NCBI RefSeq assembly: GCF_002018875.1
Contig: NZ_MVOL01000007.1
Span: forward strand, 124,001 to 188,000
DNA from: Pseudomonas sp. MF4836
GTDB taxonomy: Bacteria; Pseudomonadota; Gammaproteobacteria; Pseudomonadales; Pseudomonadaceae
Length of the DNA stretch: 64,000 nt
Reading direction: 5' to 3'
The notes beneath the pieces were generated by a model. The model had not been told where the DNA came from. It did no database searches and saw only the letters and a list, made by a program, of their open reading frames with translations. Shown in pieces: positions 43,581-51,432 of the stretch; position 1 is the stretch's first letter, and each line of letters starts with the position of its first letter. Made by a program: the position numbers and the translations under genes.

Positions 43581-44375
43581 ATGCTCAAGCCCAAGCGTCA
43601 TAGCGCCCCCAACCCGGGCCCATTCACTTCCATCAGCAACAGCCTGCCGCCGTCCCGGGTACGGATGCTGCGGCGTAACCTGCAGTTCATCAGCCTGATC
43701 CTGGTGTTGATCGTGCTGCTGTCCCTGTTCTCCACCGCCCGTGCCGCGGGGGGTGCCTATGTGGTGGACGATGGCGGGATCAACGCCCCGGGAGAATGCA
43801 ACGTCGACCTCTGGCACCAGAGCAATCGGCATGACCATTCCAGCCAGCAGACCGTGCTGTCGCCGGCCTGCACCTTCCAGGCCCTGCCCTGGGCCCAACT
43901 GGGCGTCGAAGTGCAGCACGGTCGGGAAGACGGCGCGTCCGAGACGCAACTGAGTCCGCAGCTCAAGGCGCAACTGTGGGACCGTGAAGACCTCGGCCTG
44001 CAACTGGCCCTGGCCACCTCGGCGCACGTGGCCCTGAACCGCAGCCACGCCTTTGACGGCGCCGACTTCAACCTGCCCCTGACCTACTCGCCCATCCAGG
44101 CCCTGCGCCTGAACCTCAACGCCGGCTGGAGCCATGCCTACGATGACGGTCAGCGCAATCACCGCTGGACCTGGGGTACAGGACTGGAGTACGACCTGGC
44201 CGAGAGCCTGACCCTGATCGCCGAACGCTACGGCCAGCGTGGCGGCGATAACGCCTGGCAAGCCGGGCCCAGGCTGCATGTCGGTCAACGCATCGACCTC
44301 GACCTCGTGCTCGGACAAAACCTCAACCAGACCCGCGACCGCTGGCTAAGCACCGGCGCCACCCTGCGCTTCTAA
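43581..44375 (+). CDS. Exported outer-membrane beta-barrel-like protein
   Basis: The 264-residue protein has a long basic N-region and a hydrophobic core (LQFISLILVLIVLLSLFSTARA) as signal sequence. The mature part is built of alternating beta strands (LPWAQLGVEVQHGRE, LGLQLALATSAHVAL, LRLNLNAGWSHAYDDG, LTLIAERYGQRGG) and ends in Phe after STGATLRF, the usual C-terminal signal for barrel insertion. The tightly spaced strands suggest a small barrel. It is last in the magnesium locus, so it may admit cations or stabilise the envelope under Mg2+ limitation (inference). Confidence 0.8.
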   Translation: MLKPKRHSAPNPGPFTSISNSLPPSRVRMLRRNLQFISLILVLIVLLSLFSTARAAGGAYVVDDGGINAPGECNVDLWHQSNRHDHSSQQTVLSPACTFQALPWAQLGVEVQHGREDGASETQLSPQLKAQLWDREDLGLQLALATSAHVALNRSHAFDGADFNLPLTYSPIQALRLNLNAGWSHAYDDGQRNHRWTWGTGLEYDLAESLTLIAERYGQRGGDNAWQAGPRLHVGQRIDLDLVLGQNLNQTRDRWLSTGATLRF

Positions 44376-44377
44376 CC

Positions 44378-44502
44378 CTGTAGCCGCTGCCGAGGCACAA
44401 GGCTGCGCTGGCCCTCATGGGCGCCGTAATCCACCCGAGAGCAATACGGCGTTTTACAGGGCCAGCGTCCGCATGCGGCCCGAGCCTGCGGCAGCGGCTA
44501 CA
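44378..44502. repeat. REP doublet (REPIN-like inverted pair)
   Basis: A forward copy at 44378-44415 (CTGTAGCCGCTGCCGAGG...) faces an inverted copy at 44457-44502 that ends GCGGCAGCGGCTACA. The pair would fold into a long cruciform or hairpin between two convergent genes. The 46-base inverted copy is almost identical to 63319-63364. Confidence 0.75.
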
Positions 44503-44505
44503 AGG

Positions 44506-45318
44506 TTATTGGCGGTAATCGGGGGCGGTGCGGTCGAGGAGGCGCAGCAGAGCGGACCAGGCCAATTGCATCGCGTCGGGGTCGTTGAGCTCACCCTCTT
44601 CCAGGGGCCTTGCGGGGTCATTGAACTGGCGTTCGGTGTATTTGCACACATCCGCCGGTGGCAACACCAGCTCTCCCGCAGCCTGGGCCGCGAGCTGGAT
44701 TTCGCAGGCTTTCTCCAGGTAATACATGCGCAGAAACGCCTGGCTGACGCTCTCGCCCACGGTCAACAGACCATGGTTGCGCAGCATCAGCACCGGTTTG
44801 TCTCCCAGGTCCGCCACCAACCGTTGCTGCTCGCCCATGTCCAGGGCCACGCCTTCGTAATCGTGATAGGCCACGCGCCCGTAAAACTCCATGGAAATCT
44901 GGTTCACCGGCAGCAAGCCGCACTTGAGCGCCGCCACCGCGCAACCAGAGCGGGTGTGGGTGTGCAGCACGCACTGGGCATCCTCGCGGGCGCCGTGGAT
45001 CGCACTGTGAATCACGAACCCCGCCGGGTTCACCGGGTATGGCGAGGCCTCCACCGCACGCCCGTCGAGGCCGATCTTGACCAGGTTCGACGCGGTGATT
45101 TCGTCGAACATCAGGCCATAGGGGTTGATCAGGAAATGGTGTTCCGGCCCCGGCAGGCGCACCGAGATATGGGTAAAGATCAGGTCGGTCATGCGAAAGT
45201 GCGCAACCAACCGGTAACAGGCCGCCAGCTCTTCGCGCAGGCGCTGTTCAGTGGCGCTGCGCTCGGGGCCGGCAGTTGCAGGGACGGCGCCAAGCGGCGG
45301 TGCAAGGGTGTTCATCAT
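44506..45318 (-). CDS. Class II aldolase/adducin-family protein
   Basis: The product has about 270 residues from ATG 45318, with GGAG 6 bases upstream. The aldolase fold is shown by DLIFTHISVRLPGPEHHFLINPYGLMFDEI and the zinc-binding histidines in CVLHTHTRSG and LMLRNHGLLTVG. The substrate is unknown; members act on sugar phosphates or decarboxylate keto-acids. It lies 72 bases downstream of a periplasmic binding protein gene in the same direction and near the Fe-S flavoprotein, suggesting a small catabolic unit. Confidence 0.88.
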   Translation of the reverse strand: MMNTLAPPLGAVPATAGPERSATEQRLREELAACYRLVAHFRMTDLIFTHISVRLPGPEHHFLINPYGLMFDEITASNLVKIGLDGRAVEASPYPVNPAGFVIHSAIHGAREDAQCVLHTHTRSGCAVAALKCGLLPVNQISMEFYGRVAYHDYEGVALDMGEQQRLVADLGDKPVLMLRNHGLLTVGESVSQAFLRMYYLEKACEIQLAAQAAGELVLPPADVCKYTERQFNDPARPLEEGELNDPDAMQLAWSALLRLLDRTAPDYRQ

Positions 45319-45390
45319 CAGGTTCTCCAGGCTGATCGGCTGCGCGAACAATAGGGCTGGACGCCAACGGACGTCCAGCCCGCCCCGCCA

Positions 45391-46443
45391 CTACTTGCTG
45401 GCCCAGGCGTTGAAGCGCTCTTCGAGCTCCTCGCCATGATCGACCCAGAACTCGACGTTCATCGACAACGCCCCCGTCAGGTTCTGCGCCGAGGTCGGCA
45501 CCCATTGCGCCAGCTTCGGATCGAGCTGCGCCGCCGCCTGGGTATTGGTCGGCCCATAGGGGATCTGCTGCACGTAATTGACCTGCACCTCAGGCTGGTT
45601 GGCGAAGGCGATAAAGCGCTTGGCCTGGTCGACGTGCCGCGAGCCCTTGATGATCGCCCAGTAATCCATGCCATACAGGCTGCCCGGCCAGACCAGCGCC
45701 AGGGGGCTGCCACCCTGGGCCGCCGAAGCGATCCGACCGCTGTAGGTCGAGGTCATCACCACATCGCCGGCGCTCAGCCATTGCGCCGGTTGCGCGCCGG
45801 CCTCCCACCACTGGATGTAGGGCTTGAGCTCACCCAGCTTGGCGAACGCGCGGTCGACACCGGCGGGGGTCGCCAGGACCTTGTACACGTCCTCGACCTT
45901 GACCCCGTCCGCCATCAGGGCGAACTCCAGGTTGTACACCGCGCGTTTGCGCAGGCCACGCTTGCCGGGGATTTTCTTCACGTCCCAGAAATCCGCCCAA
46001 GAGGTTGGCGCCTGGGCCAGCTTCTGGCGGTCATAGGCAATCGCCACGCTCCAGACCAGGGCCGCTGAGCCACAGTCTTGCGCGGCATCGGGAATCAACT
46101 GCTCGGCATGCCCCAGGACCTTCCAGTCAAGGCGCTCGTACATGCCCTCCTCGCAGCCGCGCATCAAATCCGGGCCTTCGATCTGCACCACATCCCAGTC
46201 GACGCTGCCGGTGTCGACCATGACTTTGATCCGCGCCATCTCGCCGTTGTATTCGCTCTGGATCAGCTTGCTGCCGTCGGCCTTGCTGAAGGGCTGGAAG
46301 ATCGCCACGTCCTGGGCTTTTTGTCCGGCTCCGCCGTACCCGACCACCACCATGTCCGGCGCTGCCTGGGCGCTGCCCAGCCCGGCAGCCAGCAGCAGGA
46401 ACAACGGATAAAGGCCCTGTTTGCGCGTGTTCGATTTCATCAT
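45391..46443 (-). CDS. ABC transporter periplasmic substrate-binding protein (spermidine/putrescine-type)
   Basis: The 350-residue exported protein has a signal peptide (YPLFLLLAAGLGSAQA). The two-lobed binding fold of the polyamine/iron-type family follows, with VVGYGGAGQKAQDVAIFQPF, VQIEGPDLMRGCEEGMYERLDW, SWADFWDVKKIPGKRGLR, VVMTSTYSGRIASAA and GMDYWAIIKGSRHVDQAKRF. No permease or ATPase gene is adjacent, so it must share a transporter or act alone. It is divergent from the Fe-S flavoprotein gene. Confidence 0.88.
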   Translation of the reverse strand: MMKSNTRKQGLYPLFLLLAAGLGSAQAAPDMVVVGYGGAGQKAQDVAIFQPFSKADGSKLIQSEYNGEMARIKVMVDTGSVDWDVVQIEGPDLMRGCEEGMYERLDWKVLGHAEQLIPDAAQDCGSAALVWSVAIAYDRQKLAQAPTSWADFWDVKKIPGKRGLRKRAVYNLEFALMADGVKVEDVYKVLATPAGVDRAFAKLGELKPYIQWWEAGAQPAQWLSAGDVVMTSTYSGRIASAAQGGSPLALVWPGSLYGMDYWAIIKGSRHVDQAKRFIAFANQPEVQVNYVQQIPYGPTNTQAAAQLDPKLAQWVPTSAQNLTGALSMNVEFWVDHGEELEERFNAWASK

Positions 46444-46549
46444 TGGTTCCTCGTGCAGGTCCCCCTTGGGTCATCGCCGCCAGGGTCCTTTTTTATTGTT
46501 GTGAGGGTGGCCCCAGGAGCGGGCACAAAACGAAGCTACTGCAACCACA

Positions 46550-46576
46550 AGTAAAAAAACAAGTTGATTTTTTACT
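46550..46576. promoter_or_regulatory. Probable operator between the binding-protein and flavoprotein genes
   Basis: AGTAAAAAA (46550-46558) and TTTTTTACT (46568-46576) are perfect inverted 9-mers with a nine-base spacer in the divergent intergenic region. A possible promoter (TTGATT 46564-46569, TCTATA 46588-46593) overlaps it. The XRE-cupin regulator encoded just downstream is the natural candidate to bind here. Confidence 0.55.
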
Positions 46577-46654
46577 GAGGGTAAATTTCTATAGGCCAAT
46601 AATAAAAATGCCGAATACCCGCCTTCGCGTCTTCGGCCCGCCTGGAGCTTTCCC

Positions 46655-48616
46655 ATGTCGACGCCGTCCTCCGCCTTCACGCACCTGTTCGAGCCGTTGC
46701 AGATCCGTGGCAAACGCCTGAAGAACCGCATCATGTCCAGCGGTCACGACACCTCCATGCCCACCGACAACCTGGTCAACGAGCAGTTGATCGCCTACCA
46801 CCGGGCGCGGGCCGAGGGCGGCGTCGGGTTGATCGTGCTGCAGGTGGCCGGGGTCCATGACAGTGCGCGCTACACCTCCCACGTGCTGATGGCCACCGAT
46901 GACGCCTGCATCGACGGCTACCGGCGCCTGGCCGAAACCTGCCACGCCCACGGCACCCTGGTGCTGTCGCAGATCTTCCACCCGGGGCGCGAGATCATGG
47001 AGTCCAGCGACGGCCTGCTGGCCGTGGCCTATTCGGCCTCGGCGGTGCCCAATGAACGGTTCCGGGTCATGCCCCGGGCTCTCGACCAGGGGATGATCGA
47101 CGAAATCATCCGCGGTTACGCCAGTGCCGCCCGGCGCCTGCACCAGGCCGGGCTGGATGGCGTGGAGGTGGTGGCCAGCCATGGCTACCTGCCGGCGCAA
47201 TTCATCAACCCCCGGGTCAACCAGCGCAGCGATGGCTACAACGGCGACCTGGAGCAACGCCTGCGATTTGTCCGCGAGGTGATCGCCGCGATCCGCGCCA
47301 GCACCGACGAGCAGTTCATCATCGGCCTGCGCATCAGCGCCGATGAACGCGACCCCGAGGGCCTGAGCGAGGACGATTCCCTGGCCGCGGTGCAGGCCCT
47401 GCAACGGGAGCTGGATTACGTGCACATCGTCGCCGGCACCTCGGCATCCCTGGGCGGCGCAGTGCATATCGTGCCGCCGATGGCGATCGAGGCCGCGTAC
47501 CTGGCCCGTGAGGCCGGGACCTTCAAGGCCGGCCTGCAGATTCCGCTGTTTGTCACCGGGCGCATCAACCAGCCCCAGGAAGCCGAACTGATCCTGGCCC
47601 GTGGCCAGGCCGACGTGTGCGGCATGACCCGTGCGCTGATCTGCGACCCGCAAATGCCCAACAAGACCGACAGCGGGCGCGCTGAAGATGTGCGCGCCTG
47701 CATCGCCTGCAACCAGGCCTGCATCGGCCACTTCCATAAAGGCTTGCCGATTTCCTGCATCCAGCACCCGGAAACCGGGCGCGAGCTGCAATTCGGCACC
47801 TTGCACAGCAGCGCCCGGCCCAAGCGAATCATGGTCGCCGGCGGCGGCCCGGCCGGGATGAAGGCCGCCGCGGTGGCCGCGCAACGGGGGCATGAGGTCA
47901 CGCTCTACGAGGCCAGTGCGCAACTGGGCGGCCAGGTGCTGCTGGCGCAGTTGCTGCCACGGCGCAGCGAGTTCGGCGGCGCCAGCACCAACCTGCAACG
48001 CGAGATGCAACTGGCCGGGGTGCGGGTGGTGCGCAATACCCGGGTCGACCGGGCGCTGGTGGAACGCGAGCGCCCGGACCTGGTGATCATTGCCACCGGC
48101 GCCGAGCCCTATTGGCCGGCCTTTGAGCGTGGCGGCGAACTGCAAGTGGTGGATGCCTGGCAGGTGCTGCGCGACGAGGTGCAACTGGGGCGCTCGGTGG
48201 TGGTGGTGGACTGGCGCTGCGACTGGATCGGCCCCGGCATCGCCGAACGCCTGGTCCGCGCCGGGCATCAGGTGCAACTGGCGGTCAACGGCACCCACTG
48301 CGGGGAAAACCTGCCGCTCTACGTGCGCGACCAACTGGCCGGCGAGCTGCATCGACTGGCCATCCCGATCATTCCCTATGCGCGCCTGTACGGCTGCGAC
48401 GACAACACGGTGTACCTGCAACACACCGCCAGCGGCGAACCCATGCTCCTGGAAAACATCGACAGCCTGGTGCTGTGCCAGGGTCACCAAGTGGTCGACA
48501 CCCTGGGCGACGAGCTGCAGGGGCTGGTGGAGTTTCGCCGGATCGGCGACTGCCTGGCGCCGCGCACCGCCGAAGAAGCGATCTACGAAGGCTTGAAAGT
48601 CGCCTGGGAGCTGTAA
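46655..48616 (+). CDS. Fe-S flavoprotein of the old-yellow-enzyme/2,4-dienoyl-CoA reductase/trimethylamine dehydrogenase family
   Basis: The 653-residue protein has an N-terminal FMN TIM barrel (LFEPLQIRGKRLKNRIM, VASHGYLPAQFINPRVNQRSD), a 4Fe-4S cluster motif with Cys at about 349, 352, 356 and 368, and a C-terminal FAD/NAD(P)-binding domain (IMVAGGGPAGMKAAAVAAQRGHEV). This architecture is shared by dienoyl-CoA reductase and amine dehydrogenases. Context with a polyamine-type binding protein makes an N-methyl or betaine-like substrate plausible, but this is inference. The regulator gene follows after 74 bases. Confidence 0.9.
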   Translation: MSTPSSAFTHLFEPLQIRGKRLKNRIMSSGHDTSMPTDNLVNEQLIAYHRARAEGGVGLIVLQVAGVHDSARYTSHVLMATDDACIDGYRRLAETCHAHGTLVLSQIFHPGREIMESSDGLLAVAYSASAVPNERFRVMPRALDQGMIDEIIRGYASAARRLHQAGLDGVEVVASHGYLPAQFINPRVNQRSDGYNGDLEQRLRFVREVIAAIRASTDEQFIIGLRISADERDPEGLSEDDSLAAVQALQRELDYVHIVAGTSASLGGAVHIVPPMAIEAAYLAREAGTFKAGLQIPLFVTGRINQPQEAELILARGQADVCGMTRALICDPQMPNKTDSGRAEDVRACIACNQACIGHFHKGLPISCIQHPETGRELQFGTLHSSARPKRIMVAGGGPAGMKAAAVAAQRGHEVTLYEASAQLGGQVLLAQLLPRRSEFGGASTNLQREMQLAGVRVVRNTRVDRALVERERPDLVIIATGAEPYWPAFERGGELQVVDAWQVLRDEVQLGRSVVVVDWRCDWIGPGIAERLVRAGHQVQLAVNGTHCGENLPLYVRDQLAGELHRLAIPIIPYARLYGCDDNTVYLQHTASGEPMLLENIDSLVLCQGHQVVDTLGDELQGLVEFRRIGDCLAPRTAEEAIYEGLKVAWEL

Positions 48617-48690
48617 GGCTGTTTTATACTCCGCACCTTTTCCAGGATCGGGCGCCCCGGCGCGCCCACCTCCACGGTTCGGAGCACGCC

Positions 48691-49308
48691 ATGAGCAACA
48701 GCAGCAAGATGCCGCCTGCCACCAGCGCGCCCCCACCCGACGGCAACGCGGCGGGCCCGCAGTTTCTCGGCACACGGATCCGCGGCCTGCGCAAACGCCG
48801 CGGCATGACCCTGACCGAGCTGGCGCAAAACAGCGAGCTGACTGCGGGTTACATCAGCCAATTGGAACGCAACCTGGCGTATCCGTCGATTCCGGCGCTG
48901 TTCAACATCGCCCGCAGCCTGGGCGTGACCATCCAGTGGTTCTTCGCCAGCGAAACCAATACCGCGCCTGAAGACCAGGGTTACGTGGTGCGCCGGCAAA
49001 ACCGCATGAGCGTGCATTACGAAAACGGCATCGTCGACCAGTTACTGACCCCGCAGCCGACAAGGCAGCTGGAGTTCCTGCATTCGCGTTTTCCTCCGGG
49101 CACCTACAGCCAGCTCAGCTACAGCCACGAAGGCGAAGAAGCCGGCTACCTGCTGGCCGGCAGCTTTGAGCTGTGGGTCGGTGAACGGCACTTCCAGCTC
49201 AACGAGGGCGACAGCTTCAGTTTTTCCAGCCAGGAACCCCATCGCTACGGCAACCCGGGCGAGGTCGATGCGCTGGTGCTGTGGGTCATCACCCCCCCAA
49301 CCTTTTAG
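48691..49308 (+). CDS. XRE-family regulator with C-terminal cupin domain
   Basis: The 205-residue protein starts at ATG 48691. An N-terminal helix-turn-helix (TRIRGLRKRRGMTLTELAQ, with LTAGYISQLERNLAYPSIPALFNIARSLG) is followed by a cupin sensor (SHEGEEAGYLLAGSFELWVG, SFSFSSQEPHRYGNPG). This class commonly regulates neighbouring polyamine, amine or amino-acid catabolism genes. The inverted repeat at 46550-46576 is a likely binding site. Confidence 0.92.
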   Translation: MSNSSKMPPATSAPPPDGNAAGPQFLGTRIRGLRKRRGMTLTELAQNSELTAGYISQLERNLAYPSIPALFNIARSLGVTIQWFFASETNTAPEDQGYVVRRQNRMSVHYENGIVDQLLTPQPTRQLEFLHSRFPPGTYSQLSYSHEGEEAGYLLAGSFELWVGERHFQLNEGDSFSFSSQEPHRYGNPGEVDALVLWVITPPTF

Positions 49309-49354
49309 TTTTCAGGCCATAAGTCATGCACCATTTGATCCGGCACAACGCCCC

Positions 49355-49642
49355 ATGAGCCGCCTGCCCTCGCTCCAGATCGACCTGGCCAACATCCAGG
49401 ACGCACCGCAGCTGCATGCACTGCTGCGCGATGCCCTGGATTTCCCGCATTGGTATGGCTGCAACTGGGACGCCTTCTGGGACGCCATCAGCGCCCTGGT
49501 GGAGATGCCCGAACAGCTGGTTTTCGAGCACTGGCCGGGGTTCGCCGAACGCCTGCCCCGCGAGGCGCGGATGATTCAGGAGTGCCTGGAGCGACTCAAG
49601 CAGCTCTATCCCGAACAGGCCTGCCAAACCCATTACCGCTAA
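49355..49642 (+). CDS. Barstar-family ribonuclease inhibitor (orphan)
   Basis: The 95-residue protein starts at ATG 49355. It matches barstar: IDLANIQDAPQLHALLRDAL, the conserved WYGCNWDAFWDAI and a C-terminal helix LPREARMIQECLERLKQLY. Barstar blocks the active site of barnase-type RNases. No barnase-like toxin is encoded beside it. It is followed by a DUF4272 gene after 38 bases and may be co-transcribed with it. Confidence 0.9.
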   Translation: MSRLPSLQIDLANIQDAPQLHALLRDALDFPHWYGCNWDAFWDAISALVEMPEQLVFEHWPGFAERLPREARMIQECLERLKQLYPEQACQTHYR

Positions 49643-49680
49643 GCCACACCCCTTACCCAACAAGGAAGAAGATCCCTCGA

Positions 49681-50460
49681 ATGGCCTTTATCTCCCGCAA
49701 CAACACCCTGGCTGGCCTACTGCTGGTCGCGGCCACCCTCCACGGTTCGCTGGCTCAGGCCCAGACCAAGTCCTTCGAAGAGCGCAAGCAGCAGATCCAC
49801 GCCATGGACCAGCAGGTCTCGGCCGAGGGCAGCGCCCGCAAGGAGCGCTCCGAAGCCCTGCTGCGTGCCGAGGGCGTGCCGCTGCCGGCGGGCCTGCCGG
49901 CGATCGCCACCCAAGCCAACGCCCACCCGCGCAGCACTGACGCCGTCGCCTACCGCGCCATGGCCTTGCTGGTGGTCGCGGCCAAGGGCAGCGGCCTGGA
50001 CCAGCCGACGGTGGACAAACTGGTCGAGGGCTACAACCTGGCCCCGCGCTTTACCCCGGAAGAAAGCCTGTTTATCGCCAACCCCCAGCCCTCCGAAGAG
50101 CAGCGCATCAAGTTCTCCTGGCGCTACGAATCGGCCTGGGTCCTGCTCTGGGCCCTGGGCTATGTCGACACCCTGGACAAGCCGCAGAACGTCTGCGACG
50201 TCAACAGCGCCGCGGCCATCATGCTCAAGCGCACCCCTGAGGAGTTTATCGCCGACGCCAAGCCGCGCCCGCTGCAAGAAGTCCTCGACCAGACCGACCG
50301 CACCTACCGCTATGACTGGAATGTGGTCGAAGCCCGCATGAAAAACACCGCGCCCCCGGCCGGCCTCGACGCCAGCGTGACCTATGAACGCCACTACGCA
50401 TTCAACTGGTTGATGGGCTACATGGGTCAGGAATGGGACGACGTCAATACCGATACCTGA
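49681..50460 (+). CDS. Exported DUF4272 family protein
   Basis: The product has 259 residues from ATG 49681. A signal peptide (LAGLLLVAATLHGSLAQA) precedes a DUF4272 domain: KERSEALLRAEGVPLPAGLP, AYRAMALLVVAAKG, FSWRYESAWVLLWALGYVDTLDKP and YERHYAFNWLMGY. The function of DUF4272 is unknown and most members are cytoplasmic, so export is a noteworthy variation. AAGGAAGAAG lies shortly upstream of the ATG. Confidence 0.85.
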   Translation: MAFISRNNTLAGLLLVAATLHGSLAQAQTKSFEERKQQIHAMDQQVSAEGSARKERSEALLRAEGVPLPAGLPAIATQANAHPRSTDAVAYRAMALLVVAAKGSGLDQPTVDKLVEGYNLAPRFTPEESLFIANPQPSEEQRIKFSWRYESAWVLLWALGYVDTLDKPQNVCDVNSAAAIMLKRTPEEFIADAKPRPLQEVLDQTDRTYRYDWNVVEARMKNTAPPAGLDASVTYERHYAFNWLMGYMGQEWDDVNTDT

Positions 50461-50611
50461 CAGGAAAACCGCCTGCGCTACGGCCTCATTACTTGGCCGC
50501 TGCGCAGCGCCGGCCGGCCCAGCAGCCGCCAGCACCCTCGCCCCACCTGAAGCGCTGGCTGCTCACTGATAGGCCTGATGCACGACCCTGTTTTTTTCAA
50601 GGAGCCATCGG

Positions 50612-50938
50612 ATGGTCAATGTGTTGTTTATCTGCAGTCAGAACCGCCTGCGCAGCCCCACTGCCGAGCAGGTGTTCGCCGATTGGCCGGGGGTCGAGAC
50701 CGCCTCGGCCGGGATCAACCACGATGCCCAGGTGCCGGTGTGCCCGGAACTTCTGGAGTGGGCGAACCTGATCCTGGTCATGGAACCCCGGCACCGCAGC
50801 AAACTATCGAGCAAATTCAAGCCGCACCTGCGGGACAAAAAGATCATCTGCCTGAACATCCCCGATGATTTCGAGTTCATGGCCCCGGAGTTGATCGAGA
50901 TCCTGCGCAAGCAGGTGCCGCAGTTTTTGCCAGACTGA
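50612..50938 (+). CDS. Low-molecular-weight protein tyrosine phosphatase-like protein
   Basis: The 108-residue protein starts MVNVLFICSQNRLRSPTAEQ. Cys8 and Arg14 with Ser15 form the C-x5-R-S phosphate loop of the family. The general-acid Asp region of classical LMW-PTPs (DPY/F) is replaced by NIPDDFEFM, as in short bacterial homologues. GGAG precedes the ATG. Its substrate is unknown. The next gene follows after 30 bases. Confidence 0.82.
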   Translation: MVNVLFICSQNRLRSPTAEQVFADWPGVETASAGINHDAQVPVCPELLEWANLILVMEPRHRSKLSSKFKPHLRDKKIICLNIPDDFEFMAPELIEILRKQVPQFLPD

Positions 50939-50968
50939 ACCCCACCGTCATTCAAGGATCAAGCCGCT

Positions 50969-51418
50969 ATGGCCCTGGAACTGTTCGACCTGCCGACCTG
51001 CCATGTGCTGCTGGAGATCGAGAACTATCAGTTCCCCGGGCACACGGATCGCCTGGATGCCAACTGGCTGCAGGTTCGCGGCCGGATCGAAGACCCGCGC
51101 GGCAGCTGGAGCTTTGTCGACCCCTGCCTGACCACCCAGGAACTGCTGAAACTGGAACGTTGGCTGGGGGCCCTGGATCCCGGCGCGCCGGCCATCCAGT
51201 CCTGCTACTTCACCGAGCCTTGCCTGGCGTTTCACTTCAACCCCGGGCCGCACCCGGTCCTGGAGCTGGTGTTGTCCCACGAGGCCGCGCCCCCCTGGGC
51301 CAGCGCCGAGCAACGCCTGGAAGGCGTGTCGTTGCAGGTGCCGCTGTCCACCAACAGGCCCGAGGTGCTGCAAGCCAGGGTCCAGGGATTGATCGCACGC
51401 TTCCCGGTTGTGCCTTGA
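50969..51418 (+). CDS. WapI-like immunity-family protein (tentative)
   Basis: The 149-residue soluble protein contains LLEIENYQFPGHTDRLDANWLQVRG and SWSFVDPCLTTQELLKLERWL. This pattern of a sheet followed by D.NWL and CLTT.E...L..WL resembles the WapI/YxiJ-like immunity group as I remember it. No cognate toxin is present. It ends 14 bases before the end of the convergent PrpF-family gene. The family assignment needs a profile search. Confidence 0.6.
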   Translation: MALELFDLPTCHVLLEIENYQFPGHTDRLDANWLQVRGRIEDPRGSWSFVDPCLTTQELLKLERWLGALDPGAPAIQSCYFTEPCLAFHFNPGPHPVLELVLSHEAAPPWASAEQRLEGVSLQVPLSTNRPEVLQARVQGLIARFPVVP

Positions 51419-51432
51419 ACCGCTGAGCGACA

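Noticed and set aside
46589..48775. Minus-strand open frame opposite the Fe-S flavoprotein
   Set aside because: It has shadow composition and no motif, whereas the plus strand gives a full flavoprotein with Fe-S cysteines.
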